NCBI GenBank assembly: GCA_004322375.1
Contig: SCUC01000311.1
Coordinates: 1-5,891, forward strand
Length of the DNA: 5,891 nt
Reading direction: 5' to 3'
Source: Bacteroidota bacterium
GTDB taxonomy: Bacteria > Bacteroidota > Ignavibacteria > UBA10030 > SZUA-254
Made by a program: the position numbers and the translations under genes. The notes beneath the pieces were generated by a model. The model was not told where the DNA came from, ran no database searches, and saw only the letters and a program-made list of their open reading frames with translations. This document shows, piece after piece, positions 1-4,864 of this stretch (the stretch's first letter is position 1; every line of letters starts with the position of its first letter).

Positions 1-2
1 GT

Positions 3-194
3 TTGAAAATTTTCAATATCCTCGGTGAGGAAGTTGTGACGCTTGTTGACGGGATGCAAGATGCAGGATTCAAGATGCAGGAGTGGGATGCTTCGGGGAT
101 GCCGAGCGGGGTGTATGTTTGCAGGCTAACGGCTATAGGACAAGATGGCATCTTGTCCTACAAGGAGACGAAAAAATTATTATTACTCAAGTAG
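3..194 (+). CDS. C-terminal end of a secreted protein with a type IX (Por) sorting domain, 5' partial
   Basis: Only the last 63 codons lie in the window. The frame is open from base 3, and the gene must begin upstream; the TTG at 3 is simply a Leu codon. The tail has the layout of a type IX secretion C-terminal sorting domain: KIFNILGEEV (residues 2-11), LVDG (14-17), AGF then EWDASG (21-32), SGVYVCRLTA (35-44) and a basic/hydrophobic end KKLLLLK (57-63). In this family the domain directs export across the outer membrane and is usually cleaved while the cargo is attached to the cell surface or released. The cargo lies outside the window and cannot be named. Two oddities sit inside: heptamer-periodic DNA at 53-80, and a 12-bp-arm palindrome at 136-160 encoding residues 45-53 (IGQDGILSY), which looks like an insertion between RLTA and the final KETKK. 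The class is confident; the cargo function is unknown. Confidence 0.85.
   Translation: MKIFNILGEEVVTLVDGMQDAGFKMQEWDASGMPSGVYVCRLTAIGQDGILSYKETKKLLLLK
53..80. repeat. Heptamer tandem array A (GATGCAR type), in coding sequence
   Basis: Four 7-bp units in register: GATGCAA (53-59), GATGCAG (60-66), GATTCAA (67-73), GATGCAG (74-80); a fifth, GAGTGGG, is degenerate. The array encodes part of the sorting domain around residues 17-27. The protein length here looks normal for the family, so this may be in-place sequence rather than an insertion. A close relative of the same unit recurs at 238-279, outside the gene. Confidence 0.7.
136..160. repeat. Perfect inverted repeat (12-bp arms) inside the sorting-domain ORF
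   Basis: The left arm TAGGACAAGATG (136-147) is the exact reverse complement of the right arm CATCTTGTCCTA (149-160), with one base between them. It lies wholly inside the reading frame and encodes about nine residues (I45-Y53). Sorting-domain tails usually have only a few residues between RLTA and the final basic stretch, so an inserted small palindromic element is the likely reading. It is too far upstream of the stop at 192-194, and lacks a T-tract, to be a normal terminator. Confidence 0.8.
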
Positions 195-225
195 GTCGTA
201 GGTAGTAGGTTATAGGCGGTAGGCT
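191..225. repeat. Heptamer tandem array B (GTAGGTN type)
   Basis: Five units in register: GTAGGTC, GTAGGTA, GTAGGTT, ATAGGCG, GTAGGCT. It begins at the stop codon of the upstream gene (TAG at 192-194). It is the inverse-oriented partner of array D (381-422): 205-223 matches the reverse complement of 389-407 at 18 of 19 positions, and the match continues outward to about 26 of 30. Confidence 0.8.
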
Positions 226-238
226 TGCACAGTGCAAG
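224..238. repeat. Short inverted repeat between arrays B and C
   Basis: CTTGCAC (224-230) and GTGCAAG (232-238) are exact reverse complements separated by one base. They sit at the junction of two heptamer arrays. The hairpin is downstream of the upstream gene's stop but has no T-tract, so a terminator role is weakly supported. Confidence 0.5.
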
Positions 239-279
239 ATACAGGATGTAAGATACAGGATGCAGGATGTAAGATTTAC
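238..279. repeat. Heptamer tandem array C (GATRYAR type)
   Basis: Six units in register: GATACAG, GATGTAA, GATACAG, GATGCAG, GATGTAA, GATTTAC. The unit closely resembles array A (53-80), although A is coding and C is not. No gene is visible here; nearby short ORFs lack any recognisable protein signature. Confidence 0.8.
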
Positions 280-301
280 AATGCTTGAAGCTTGCCTACC
301 T

Positions 302-325
302 ATGGTTCGTAGAATGGCTCGTAGA
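302..325. repeat. Two-copy 12-bp tandem repeat
   Basis: ATGGTTCGTAGA (302-313) is followed directly by ATGGCTCGTAGA (314-325), differing at one base. It lies in the gene-free stretch 195-459, between heptamer arrays C and D. No function can be assigned. The rest of 326-380 shows nothing recognisable. Confidence 0.5.
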
Positions 326-380
326 GACACCTGAAACTCCTAAACAAATACTGCGTCTTTTTGCTCAACCTGCGTCCACG

Positions 381-422
381 ACCTATGACCTACCACCTAT
401 AACCTACAACTTACCACCTATT
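381..422. repeat. Heptamer tandem array D (ACCTAYN type)
   Basis: Six units in register: ACCTATG, ACCTACC, ACCTATA, ACCTACA, ACTTACC, ACCTATT; a degenerate unit, GTCCACG, precedes it. It is the reverse-complement sense of array B, so B and D form a long imperfect inverted repeat around about 165 bp. It ends 37 bp before the ATG of the iron-sulfur protein and therefore abuts or overlaps that gene's promoter region. Confidence 0.8.
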
Positions 423-459
423 ATTGGTTGCAATTCTCTTGTGCAGTATATTATATGCC

Positions 460-1737
460 ATGCAGAACACTCAATCGCTTGACGACATTCTACATCACTG
501 CCTGCATTGCGGGCTGTGCCTGCCTGTTTGTCCCACGTACACTGTAACATTGAATGAGCAGTCATCACCGCGAGGACGTATCCGGTTGATGAAAGAAGTG
601 TTTGAGCAAAACATGGAGATAGGCAGCTCGTTCGTTGATGAAATGTATTTTTGCTTAGATTGCCAGGCTTGCCAAACCATTTGCCCTGCCGGGGTGCAAT
701 ACGGAGAACTTGTTGAAGAAGCGCGCTGGAAAATTTCTCAACAGGGGAAAGAGCCGTTCATGCAGCGGCTTATTAAATCCGCCGCGCTGAATATTCTCCG
801 CACGAAATGGAAGACCAAAACATGGGCATCGTTGCTGCGGGCATATCGAAGCACGGGCTTGCAGGAAGCTGTTCAGCAATCAGGCATTCTCTCTCTGTTC
901 TCAGAACAGCTTCACCAACGGCAATTTCTAATGCCGGATGTTGCCAGCCAGCCGTTTGATTCGTCGTCACAGGAACGCTACATGCCTGCAAGCAAGGTGC
1001 GAGGTCGGGTTGCCTTTCTTTCCGGCTGCATTATGAATGTCGCGTTTGCTCAAATTCACCGGGATGCAATTGACGTGCTGCTGGCAAACGGCTTCGAGGT
1101 GATTATTCCCGGCAACCAACAATGCTGCGGCTCGCTCCACTCGCACAACGGGGAGATGGAACAGGCAAAAGAGCTTGCCCGCGCGAACATTGACGCATTT
1201 CTACGACACGATTTTGATGCGTTAGTTATTGATTCCGCTGGGTGCGGCGCGTTCATCAAAGAGTATGGAAAAGCATTAGCCGATGACCCGCAGTACGCAG
1301 AACAAGCGAAAACATTATCGGCAAAGACAAAAGATATTTCGGAATTCTTAGCCTCAATCGAGCTAATTCCTCCCGCGCGCCCTGTTCGCAAGCGCATCAC
1401 GTATCACGAGGCATGTCATTTAGTGCATACGCAAAAAATAAGCGCGCAGCCCAGAGCGTTGCTCAAGTCCATACCGGGAATTGAATTCGTCGAGTTGCCT
1501 GAAGCGACATGGTGCTGCGGCAGCGCGGGCATTTACAACATCCTCCGCTACGACGACTCCATGCACATGCTTGAGCGAAAGATGAACAATGTTGCCACAA
1601 CAAATGCCGAGATTGTCGTTACGGCAAATCCCGGCTGTCATCTGCAACTGCAATATGGAATAAAAAAATTTGGATTAAAGATGGAAGTGATGCACCCGGT
1701 GAGTTTACTGGCGAGAAGTTGTAAGAACGTGGAGTAA
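460..1737 (+). CDS. glcF: GlcF-like iron-sulfur subunit of a glycolate/D-lactate oxidase complex
   Basis: 425 residues from ATG 460, close to the roughly 407 of E. coli GlcF. Two ferredoxin-type 4Fe-4S motifs come first: C14-x2-C17-x2-C20-x3-C24-P and C65-x2-C68-x2-C71-x3-C75-P, with the GlcF-like SPRGRI (36-41) between them. Two CCG (heterodisulfide-reductase-like) modules follow: GC at 189-190 with QQCCG at 220-224, and EACH at 317-320 with WCCG at 351-354. The known role of this family is to carry electrons from an FAD-containing 2-hydroxyacid dehydrogenase (GlcD/GlcE) towards the quinone pool at the inner membrane. No FAD partner is visible in the window. GlpC and other CCG-domain proteins are alternatives, but SPRGRI and CPAGVQYGELVEEAR favour GlcF. 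I chose ATG 460 because the TTG at 424 overlaps the end of a repeat array and would only add a non-family extension. No clear Shine-Dalgarno sequence precedes the ATG. Confidence 0.85.
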   Translation: MQNTQSLDDILHHCLHCGLCLPVCPTYTVTLNEQSSPRGRIRLMKEVFEQNMEIGSSFVDEMYFCLDCQACQTICPAGVQYGELVEEARWKISQQGKEPFMQRLIKSAALNILRTKWKTKTWASLLRAYRSTGLQEAVQQSGILSLFSEQLHQRQFLMPDVASQPFDSSSQERYMPASKVRGRVAFLSGCIMNVAFAQIHRDAIDVLLANGFEVIIPGNQQCCGSLHSHNGEMEQAKELARANIDAFLRHDFDALVIDSAGCGAFIKEYGKALADDPQYAEQAKTLSAKTKDISEFLASIELIPPARPVRKRITYHEACHLVHTQKISAQPRALLKSIPGIEFVELPEATWCCGSAGIYNILRYDDSMHMLERKMNNVATTNAEIVVTANPGCHLQLQYGIKKFGLKMEVMHPVSLLARSCKNVE

Positions 1738-1746
1738 TGGAGAGTT

Positions 1747-1775
1747 GTAGCGATGGGTATGAAACCCATCGCTAC
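1747..1775. repeat. Perfect stem-loop (12-bp arms, 5-nt loop) after glcF
   Basis: Arms GTAGCGATGGGT (1747-1758) and ACCCATCGCTAC (1764-1775) are exact reverse complements around ATGAA. It starts 9 bp after the glcF stop. No T-tract follows on either strand, so it looks more like a dispersed small palindromic element than a standard intrinsic terminator. It could still attenuate or protect the transcript end. Confidence 0.75.
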
Positions 1776-1787
1776 GGAAGAGCCACC

Positions 1788-1822
1788 TTGATATTTTGTA
1801 GTTTTACCAAACTCAATATCAA
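1788..1822. terminator. Candidate bidirectional hairpin between convergent glcF and ssnA
   Basis: Outer arms TTGATATT (1788-1795) and AATATCAA (1815-1822) pair perfectly. Inner arms AGTTT (1800-1804) and AAACT (1809-1813) extend the stem across a 4/1 internal loop. It lies between two convergent genes, 50 bp past the glcF stop and 19 bp past the ssnA stop on the other strand. The stem is AT-rich and no clean T-run follows, so the termination role is tentative. Confidence 0.4.
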
Positions 1823-1841
1823 TAATCACAATAATTTCAAG

Positions 1842-3221
1842 CTACATCTTTTCCCACAGCCTCTTTGCAATCTTCGCCGATTTCTCTATTACACTCTGCA
1901 CATCAACACCGGGAAGCTCGCGGTTCCACACAATCCATTTTCCGTTCACCATCACCGATTCGACCATGGAAGAACGCATTCCGAACAAGAAATGCCCGCC
2001 AAGATTTTCTTTCGTCATCGGCGTTGGCGATTGGTAATCGAGAACGAGCAAATCGGCAAGACTTCCCTTTTCAAGACCGCCAAAATCCTGTTTAAAAATT
2101 TCAGAAACCAATCTCTGTCCGCCTTGCAATAATCCTACAAGATTTACATCATGAATTTGTTCTTTTTCAAACTTCGAACCCCTACCCTCTAACATTTTTC
2201 CCTGAGACTTGAAACCTGAAACCTGAAACTTCTTTCCCACATCCCATATCTCATATCGCATATCCCTGTTTTTAAAGAACCCTGTTCTCGCTTCTTCAAA
2301 CATATCCGCAGGAAATCCATCTGTCCCCAGCGCAACCCGTTCTCCGAGCAAATGCACGGGCGCGTGCCCGACGAAATTATTCATATTCGAGCGGGGATTA
2401 TGGACAAACCATGACCTATGCTTTTGCACGTTCTTGATTTCAGGTCTGCCAAGATGAATGCAATGTGCGAGGATAGAGTCACGCCGCAAGATATGGTTCT
2501 TCTCTAATCGCTCAATAACACTGCATCTGTAATTTTCTTCCGCGTCAATGCAATCGCTTGTATCTTCCGCGACGTGGATATGTACGCCGGAGTTCGTTCG
2601 TTCCGCCATCTCGCCCAGCAGCCTCAACGATTCATTGCCGAGCGTGAAGGAGGCGTGCGCGCCAACAAGTCCGCGACACATGGTATTGTTTCGGTTAGTG
2701 GAAATAAACCGCTCATTTTCCAGCAATCCGGCGTCGCGTTCCTTCATGCCGCCGCGGTCTGTTACTTCATAGCACAGCATACCCCGCAAACCGACTTCCT
2801 CCAACGCCTGCTTGATAATATCGAGCGAGCCTTTAATTGCTTTCGGCGATGCGTGATGGTCAACCAACGTTGTCGTCCCGCACTGTGCGGCTTCGATAGC
2901 CCCGGCAAGCGCGCTGTAATAGATAGATTCATCGTCAAGCGCGCGGTCGAGCTTCCACCAGATGAGCTGGAGAATTTCCAGAAAATTTTTCGGCTGCTTT
3001 CTGGGTGCTCTCATTCCCCGCGCAAGAGTGGAATAGAGATGCGTATGAGCGTTAACCAATCCGGGGAGAATATACTTGCCTTCAAGGTTGATGACTTCTT
3101 CATTTCGTTTAGGGACGAGGTTTTTCTTTCGTTCTACGATAAATCCGTTTTCAATTCGGAGGTCTGCCTTTTCAATTGCAGAAGGCAAGAAGGTTAGTAA
3201 TGTGCAGTTTTTTAGGAGCAT
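1842..3221 (-). CDS. ssnA: SsnA-type amidohydrolase (putative aminohydrolase/chlorohydrolase family)
   Basis: 459 residues of the metal-dependent amidohydrolase superfamily. Visible motifs: H59-T-H61 in NAHTHLYS, the GTTTLVDHHASP block (115-126), HIHVAED (214-220) with H214/H216/E219, LAHC with H253, VHNPRSNMNN (273-282), GTDG with D301, and a C-terminal SPTPMTKENLGGHFLFGM block (398-415). The segments IWWKLDRALDDES, DHHASP and NPRSNMNN match my memory of E. coli SsnA (about 442 residues), so I assign that subgroup rather than generic TrzN/AtzB. The substrate is not established; in other bacteria ssnA sits with selenium/molybdenum hydroxylase and purine-catabolism genes, none of which are seen here. 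The start MLLKN fits the family N-terminus. Residues 320-358 look longer than in SsnA by about 30, exactly where two heptamer arrays occur. No Shine-Dalgarno sequence is evident. It lies downstream of thrC on the same strand. Confidence 0.88.
   Translation of the reverse strand: MLLKNCTLLTFLPSAIEKADLRIENGFIVERKKNLVPKRNEEVINLEGKYILPGLVNAHTHLYSTLARGMRAPRKQPKNFLEILQLIWWKLDRALDDESIYYSALAGAIEAAQCGTTTLVDHHASPKAIKGSLDIIKQALEEVGLRGMLCYEVTDRGGMKERDAGLLENERFISTNRNNTMCRGLVGAHASFTLGNESLRLLGEMAERTNSGVHIHVAEDTSDCIDAEENYRCSVIERLEKNHILRRDSILAHCIHLGRPEIKNVQKHRSWFVHNPRSNMNNFVGHAPVHLLGERVALGTDGFPADMFEEARTGFFKNRDMRYEIWDVGKKFQVSGFKSQGKMLEGRGSKFEKEQIHDVNLVGLLQGGQRLVSEIFKQDFGGLEKGSLADLLVLDYQSPTPMTKENLGGHFLFGMRSSMVESVMVNGKWIVWNRELPGVDVQSVIEKSAKIAKRLWEKM
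2204..2231. repeat. Heptamer tandem array E (GAAACYT type) inside ssnA
   Basis: Plus-strand units in register: GAGACTT, GAAACCT, GAAACCT, GAAACTT. The coding strand is the complement and encodes roughly residues 331-340 (KFQVSGFKSQ). It lies in the expanded loop between FFKNRD and the downstream conserved part of the amidohydrolase. Confidence 0.85.
2236..2263. repeat. Heptamer tandem array F (CNCATAT type) inside ssnA
   Basis: Plus-strand units in register: CCCACAT, CCCATAT, CTCATAT, CGCATAT. On the coding strand it encodes about residues 320-329 (DMRYEIWDVG). It is only four bases from array E but has an unrelated unit, so two different heptamer arrays lie side by side in the gene. Confidence 0.85.
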
Positions 3222-3245
3222 GGCTATATAATTTGTTAAATTAAA

Positions 3246-3271
3246 CAGCCCACAACTTAAGTTGTGGGCTG
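3246..3271. repeat. Perfect 26-bp palindrome between thrC and ssnA
   Basis: CAGCCCACAACTT (3246-3258) is followed without a loop by its exact reverse complement AAGTTGTGGGCTG (3259-3271). It starts 11 bp after the thrC stop on the minus strand and is followed on that strand by TTTAATTT, so it could act as a weak terminator for thrC. It also lies 24 bp upstream of the ssnA start, so it could be an operator or a dispersed palindromic element. Confidence 0.8.
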
Positions 3272-3282
3272 CTAAACTCTAT

Positions 3283-4530
3283 TTACATTCCCAATTTTTC
3301 CGAAAGCGCGTTAGCTAAAGCGTCAAGATTGGGAGCAATGCTCAACGCTTCTCCCGCCGCTTGCTTTGCCGATTGAATATCTTTTAACCCGTTACCCGTT
3401 ACTACAACAAGAGCAGATTCATGCGGCTTAATCATGTTTTGGGCAAGGGCTTTTTTCAATCCTGCCGCGCTGGCAATGCCTGCAGGCTCGCCGAATACGC
3501 CGCCGAGCCGGGCAGTGGCGCGCATCGCTTCAAGAATTTCTTCATCAGACACCGTAATCATCTCGCCGTTCGATTGACGGATTTGGTGTATGGCTCTTCT
3601 CCAGTTGCGCGGCGTACCTACGGCGATGCTATCGGCAATCGTGTTCGTATCGGAGGGAACTAATTCTTTGCCTGAATAAAATGCTTCGTACATCGGCTTC
3701 GCGCCTTCCGCCTGCACGCCAAGCAATTTCGGAACTCCGGTAATGACGCCAAGCCGTTTCATCTCTTGCAATCCCTTGCCGATGCCGCCGATAGTGCAGC
3801 CATCGCCGACGGAAACGACTACCCAATCGGGAACGTCATCCTTCATTTGCTCGGCGATTTCAAGTCCGGCTGTTTTTTTTCCTTCGACAAGAAAGGGATT
3901 CGTTCCGCTGTTGCGGTTGTACCATCCGAATTTTTCGCACGCTTCACGGCACAAATCAAATGCCTGCTCGTACGTTCCCTGCACTTTAATGACTGTCGCC
4001 CCGAAAATCAGTAATTGCGTTACCTTCGGTTCAGGAGCGCGGGCAGGAACGAAGATATAGCTTTGCAATCCTACCGCCGCGGACATGCATGCAAGCGAGG
4101 AGGCTGCATTTCCCGTTGATGCGCACGCAATCGTTTTATATCCAAACTCCAGCGCCTTCATCACGCCGACAGAGCTTGCACGGTCTTTGAATGAATTGCT
4201 GGGATTGCGCCCGTCATCTTTGATAAATAATTTCCTGACGCCGAGATGCTTTGCCAAGCGTTTTGCATCATAGACCGGAGTCCAGCCGACGTGAAGATGA
4301 GGGGGATGAAGGTCGGGGGAGACGGGCAATAGGTTATTGTAACGCCAGATGTTCAATGGCGAATTATGAATTGTGAATTGTGAATTGTCAATTTTGCTGT
4401 AATCGTACTGAACGTCAAGGATGCCTTCGATGCCGCACCTGGGGCAGGTAAAAACGTTCCCATGCGCATAGGTCGCGCCGCAGATGAGGCATTTGAGTCC
4501 GGTAACATACGGGGGAGAGGAAAATTGCAT
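3283..4530 (-). CDS. thrC: Threonine synthase, zinc-ribbon form
   Basis: 415 residues, fold-type II PLP enzyme; the expected reaction is O-phosphohomoserine to threonine, the last step of threonine synthesis, in the cytosol. An N-terminal zinc ribbon is visible (C14-x2-C17 ... C29-x2-C32). The PLP lysine is K115 in NPSNSFKDRAS. Further motifs are CASTGNAASS (136-145), SVGDGCTIGGIGKG (240-253) and TGNGLKD (378-384). The last is typical of threonine synthase and argues against threonine dehydratase or cysteine synthase; a threonine-synthase-like paralogue of other specificity cannot be excluded. Residues 48-57 (DNSQFTIHNS), between the zinc ribbon and the substrate domain, are encoded by a heptamer array and look like an expanded linker. 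A GAAGA weak Shine-Dalgarno sequence lies about 8 bp before the ATG, inside a hairpin arm. ssnA follows on the same strand after 61 bp. Confidence 0.92.
   Translation of the reverse strand: MQFSSPPYVTGLKCLICGATYAHGNVFTCPRCGIEGILDVQYDYSKIDNSQFTIHNSPLNIWRYNNLLPVSPDLHPPHLHVGWTPVYDAKRLAKHLGVRKLFIKDDGRNPSNSFKDRASSVGVMKALEFGYKTIACASTGNAASSLACMSAAVGLQSYIFVPARAPEPKVTQLLIFGATVIKVQGTYEQAFDLCREACEKFGWYNRNSGTNPFLVEGKKTAGLEIAEQMKDDVPDWVVVSVGDGCTIGGIGKGLQEMKRLGVITGVPKLLGVQAEGAKPMYEAFYSGKELVPSDTNTIADSIAVGTPRNWRRAIHQIRQSNGEMITVSDEEILEAMRATARLGGVFGEPAGIASAAGLKKALAQNMIKPHESALVVVTGNGLKDIQSAKQAAGEALSIAPNLDALANALSEKLGM
4361..4395. repeat. Heptamer tandem array G (GAATTGT type) inside thrC
   Basis: Plus-strand units in register: GAATTAT, GAATTGT, GAATTGT, GAATTGT, then a degenerate CAATTTT. 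On the coding strand the four good units (4361-4388) encode about residues 48-57, in the linker after the zinc ribbon. The reading frame is intact. Confidence 0.85.
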
Positions 4531-4534
4531 TGGT

Positions 4535-4559
4535 ATTCTTCAAATAATGGTTGAAGAAT
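4535..4559 (-). promoter_or_regulatory. Leader hairpin immediately upstream of thrC
   Basis: On the plus strand ATTCTTCAA (4535-4543) and TTGAAGAAT (4551-4559) are exact 9-bp reverse complements with a 7-nt loop. On the thrC strand the arm nearest the gene ends 4 nt before the ATG and contains GAAGA, the only ribosome-binding-site-like sequence. A folded leader would hide that site. It could alternatively be a DNA operator. The structure is seen; the regulatory role is inferred. Confidence 0.5.
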
Positions 4560-4605
4560 GTAGCAAAATTAGGGGAGAGTTGAAAACGTGGACTGGAAAT
4601 ATTCT

Positions 4606-4628
4606 TTGCTTTCTTCTCACAAAAGCAA
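4606..4628. repeat. Small inverted repeat in the thrC / small-ORF intergenic region
   Basis: TTGCTTT (4606-4612) and AAAGCAA (4622-4628) pair perfectly around a 9-nt loop. A TATACT hexamer at 4634-4639 follows and could be a -10 element for the small plus-strand ORF, but I find no convincing -35 box at normal spacing. Confidence 0.3.
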
Positions 4629-4647
4629 TACCTTATACTGCTTTAAC

Positions 4648-4662
4648 TATGAAGTTTTCATA
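4648..4662. promoter_or_regulatory. Inverted repeat abutting the ATGATG of the small ORF
   Basis: TATGAA (4648-4653) and TTCATA (4657-4662) are exact reverse complements around GTT and end directly before the ATGATG at 4663-4668. The position would suit a self-regulatory operator of a small gene, but six-base arms in AT-rich DNA may also be chance. Confidence 0.25.
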
Positions 4663-4864
4663 ATGATGAACAAGCCAAAAAAAGTTTGATTGTGTCGAGA
4701 TGAAACGAGGCATTCAAGAAGAGATTTTGAATGAGTACCGTGATGTTGATGAAAAAGAGGCATACCAGAAACAAGTGGAGCGAATTTCCCGGAATCCTCG
4801 ATTAGCTGTTTTTTTGAAGAGGGTTGAAAAGCGACAGCAACGATCAAAAGAAGTAATTGCATAA
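4663..4864 (+). pseudogene. Small conserved-looking protein, apparently frameshifted at an A7 run
   Basis: An intact ORF of 54 codons runs from ATG 4700 to TAA 4862-4864, giving a charged, helix-prone protein (MKRGIQEEILNEYRDVDEKE ... KRQQRSKEVIA). Just upstream, in another frame, ATGATG at 4663 gives MMNKPKKV and stops at 4687-4689. The two frames meet at a run of seven A (4677-4683). One more A would join them into about 68 residues with N-terminus MMNKPKKKFDCVEMKRGIQ. I recall FDCVxMK-type N-termini in small proteins often found near toxin-antitoxin genes, but this is memory, not a search. The frame break could be a real mutation, a phase-variable or slippage site, or a sequencing/assembly error. 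No good ribosome-binding site precedes ATG 4700. No toxin-like partner is seen in the 116 bp downstream (4865-4980), which hold only a weak 5-bp inverted repeat at 4933-4953. The intact ORF itself is directly visible. Confidence 0.5.

Noticed and set aside
191..422. CRISPR array
   Set aside because: Units are 7 bp and contiguous, with no 24-40 bp repeats, no unique spacers and no cas genes.
424..459. TTG start adding 12 residues to glcF
   Set aside because: It lies against the end of heptamer array D, gives a hydrophobic extension not expected in GlcF, and has no ribosome-binding site; ATG 460 is preferred.
285..482. 65-codon plus-strand frame in the gene-free stretch
   Set aside because: It consists largely of translated heptamer repeat (YDLPPITYNLPPI) and overlaps the glcF start.
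1056..1400. 114-codon minus-strand frame
   Set aside because: Antisense to the two-CCG-module region of glcF; no independent evidence.
1737..2132. 131-codon plus-strand frame starting in the glcF stop (TAATG overlap)
   Set aside because: The ATG overlap looks like translational coupling, but the frame runs through two hairpins and then antisense to the ssnA 3' end, with low-complexity sequence.
2574..3197. 207-codon open frame on the plus strand
   Set aside because: It is antisense to the strongly supported ssnA gene and shows no recognisable protein motifs; it is a shadow of ssnA codon use.
4634..4639. TATACT as a firm -10 promoter for the small ORF
   Set aside because: The nearest TTG-type -35 candidate (4606-4611) is 22 bp away; spacing and match are too poor to annotate a promoter.
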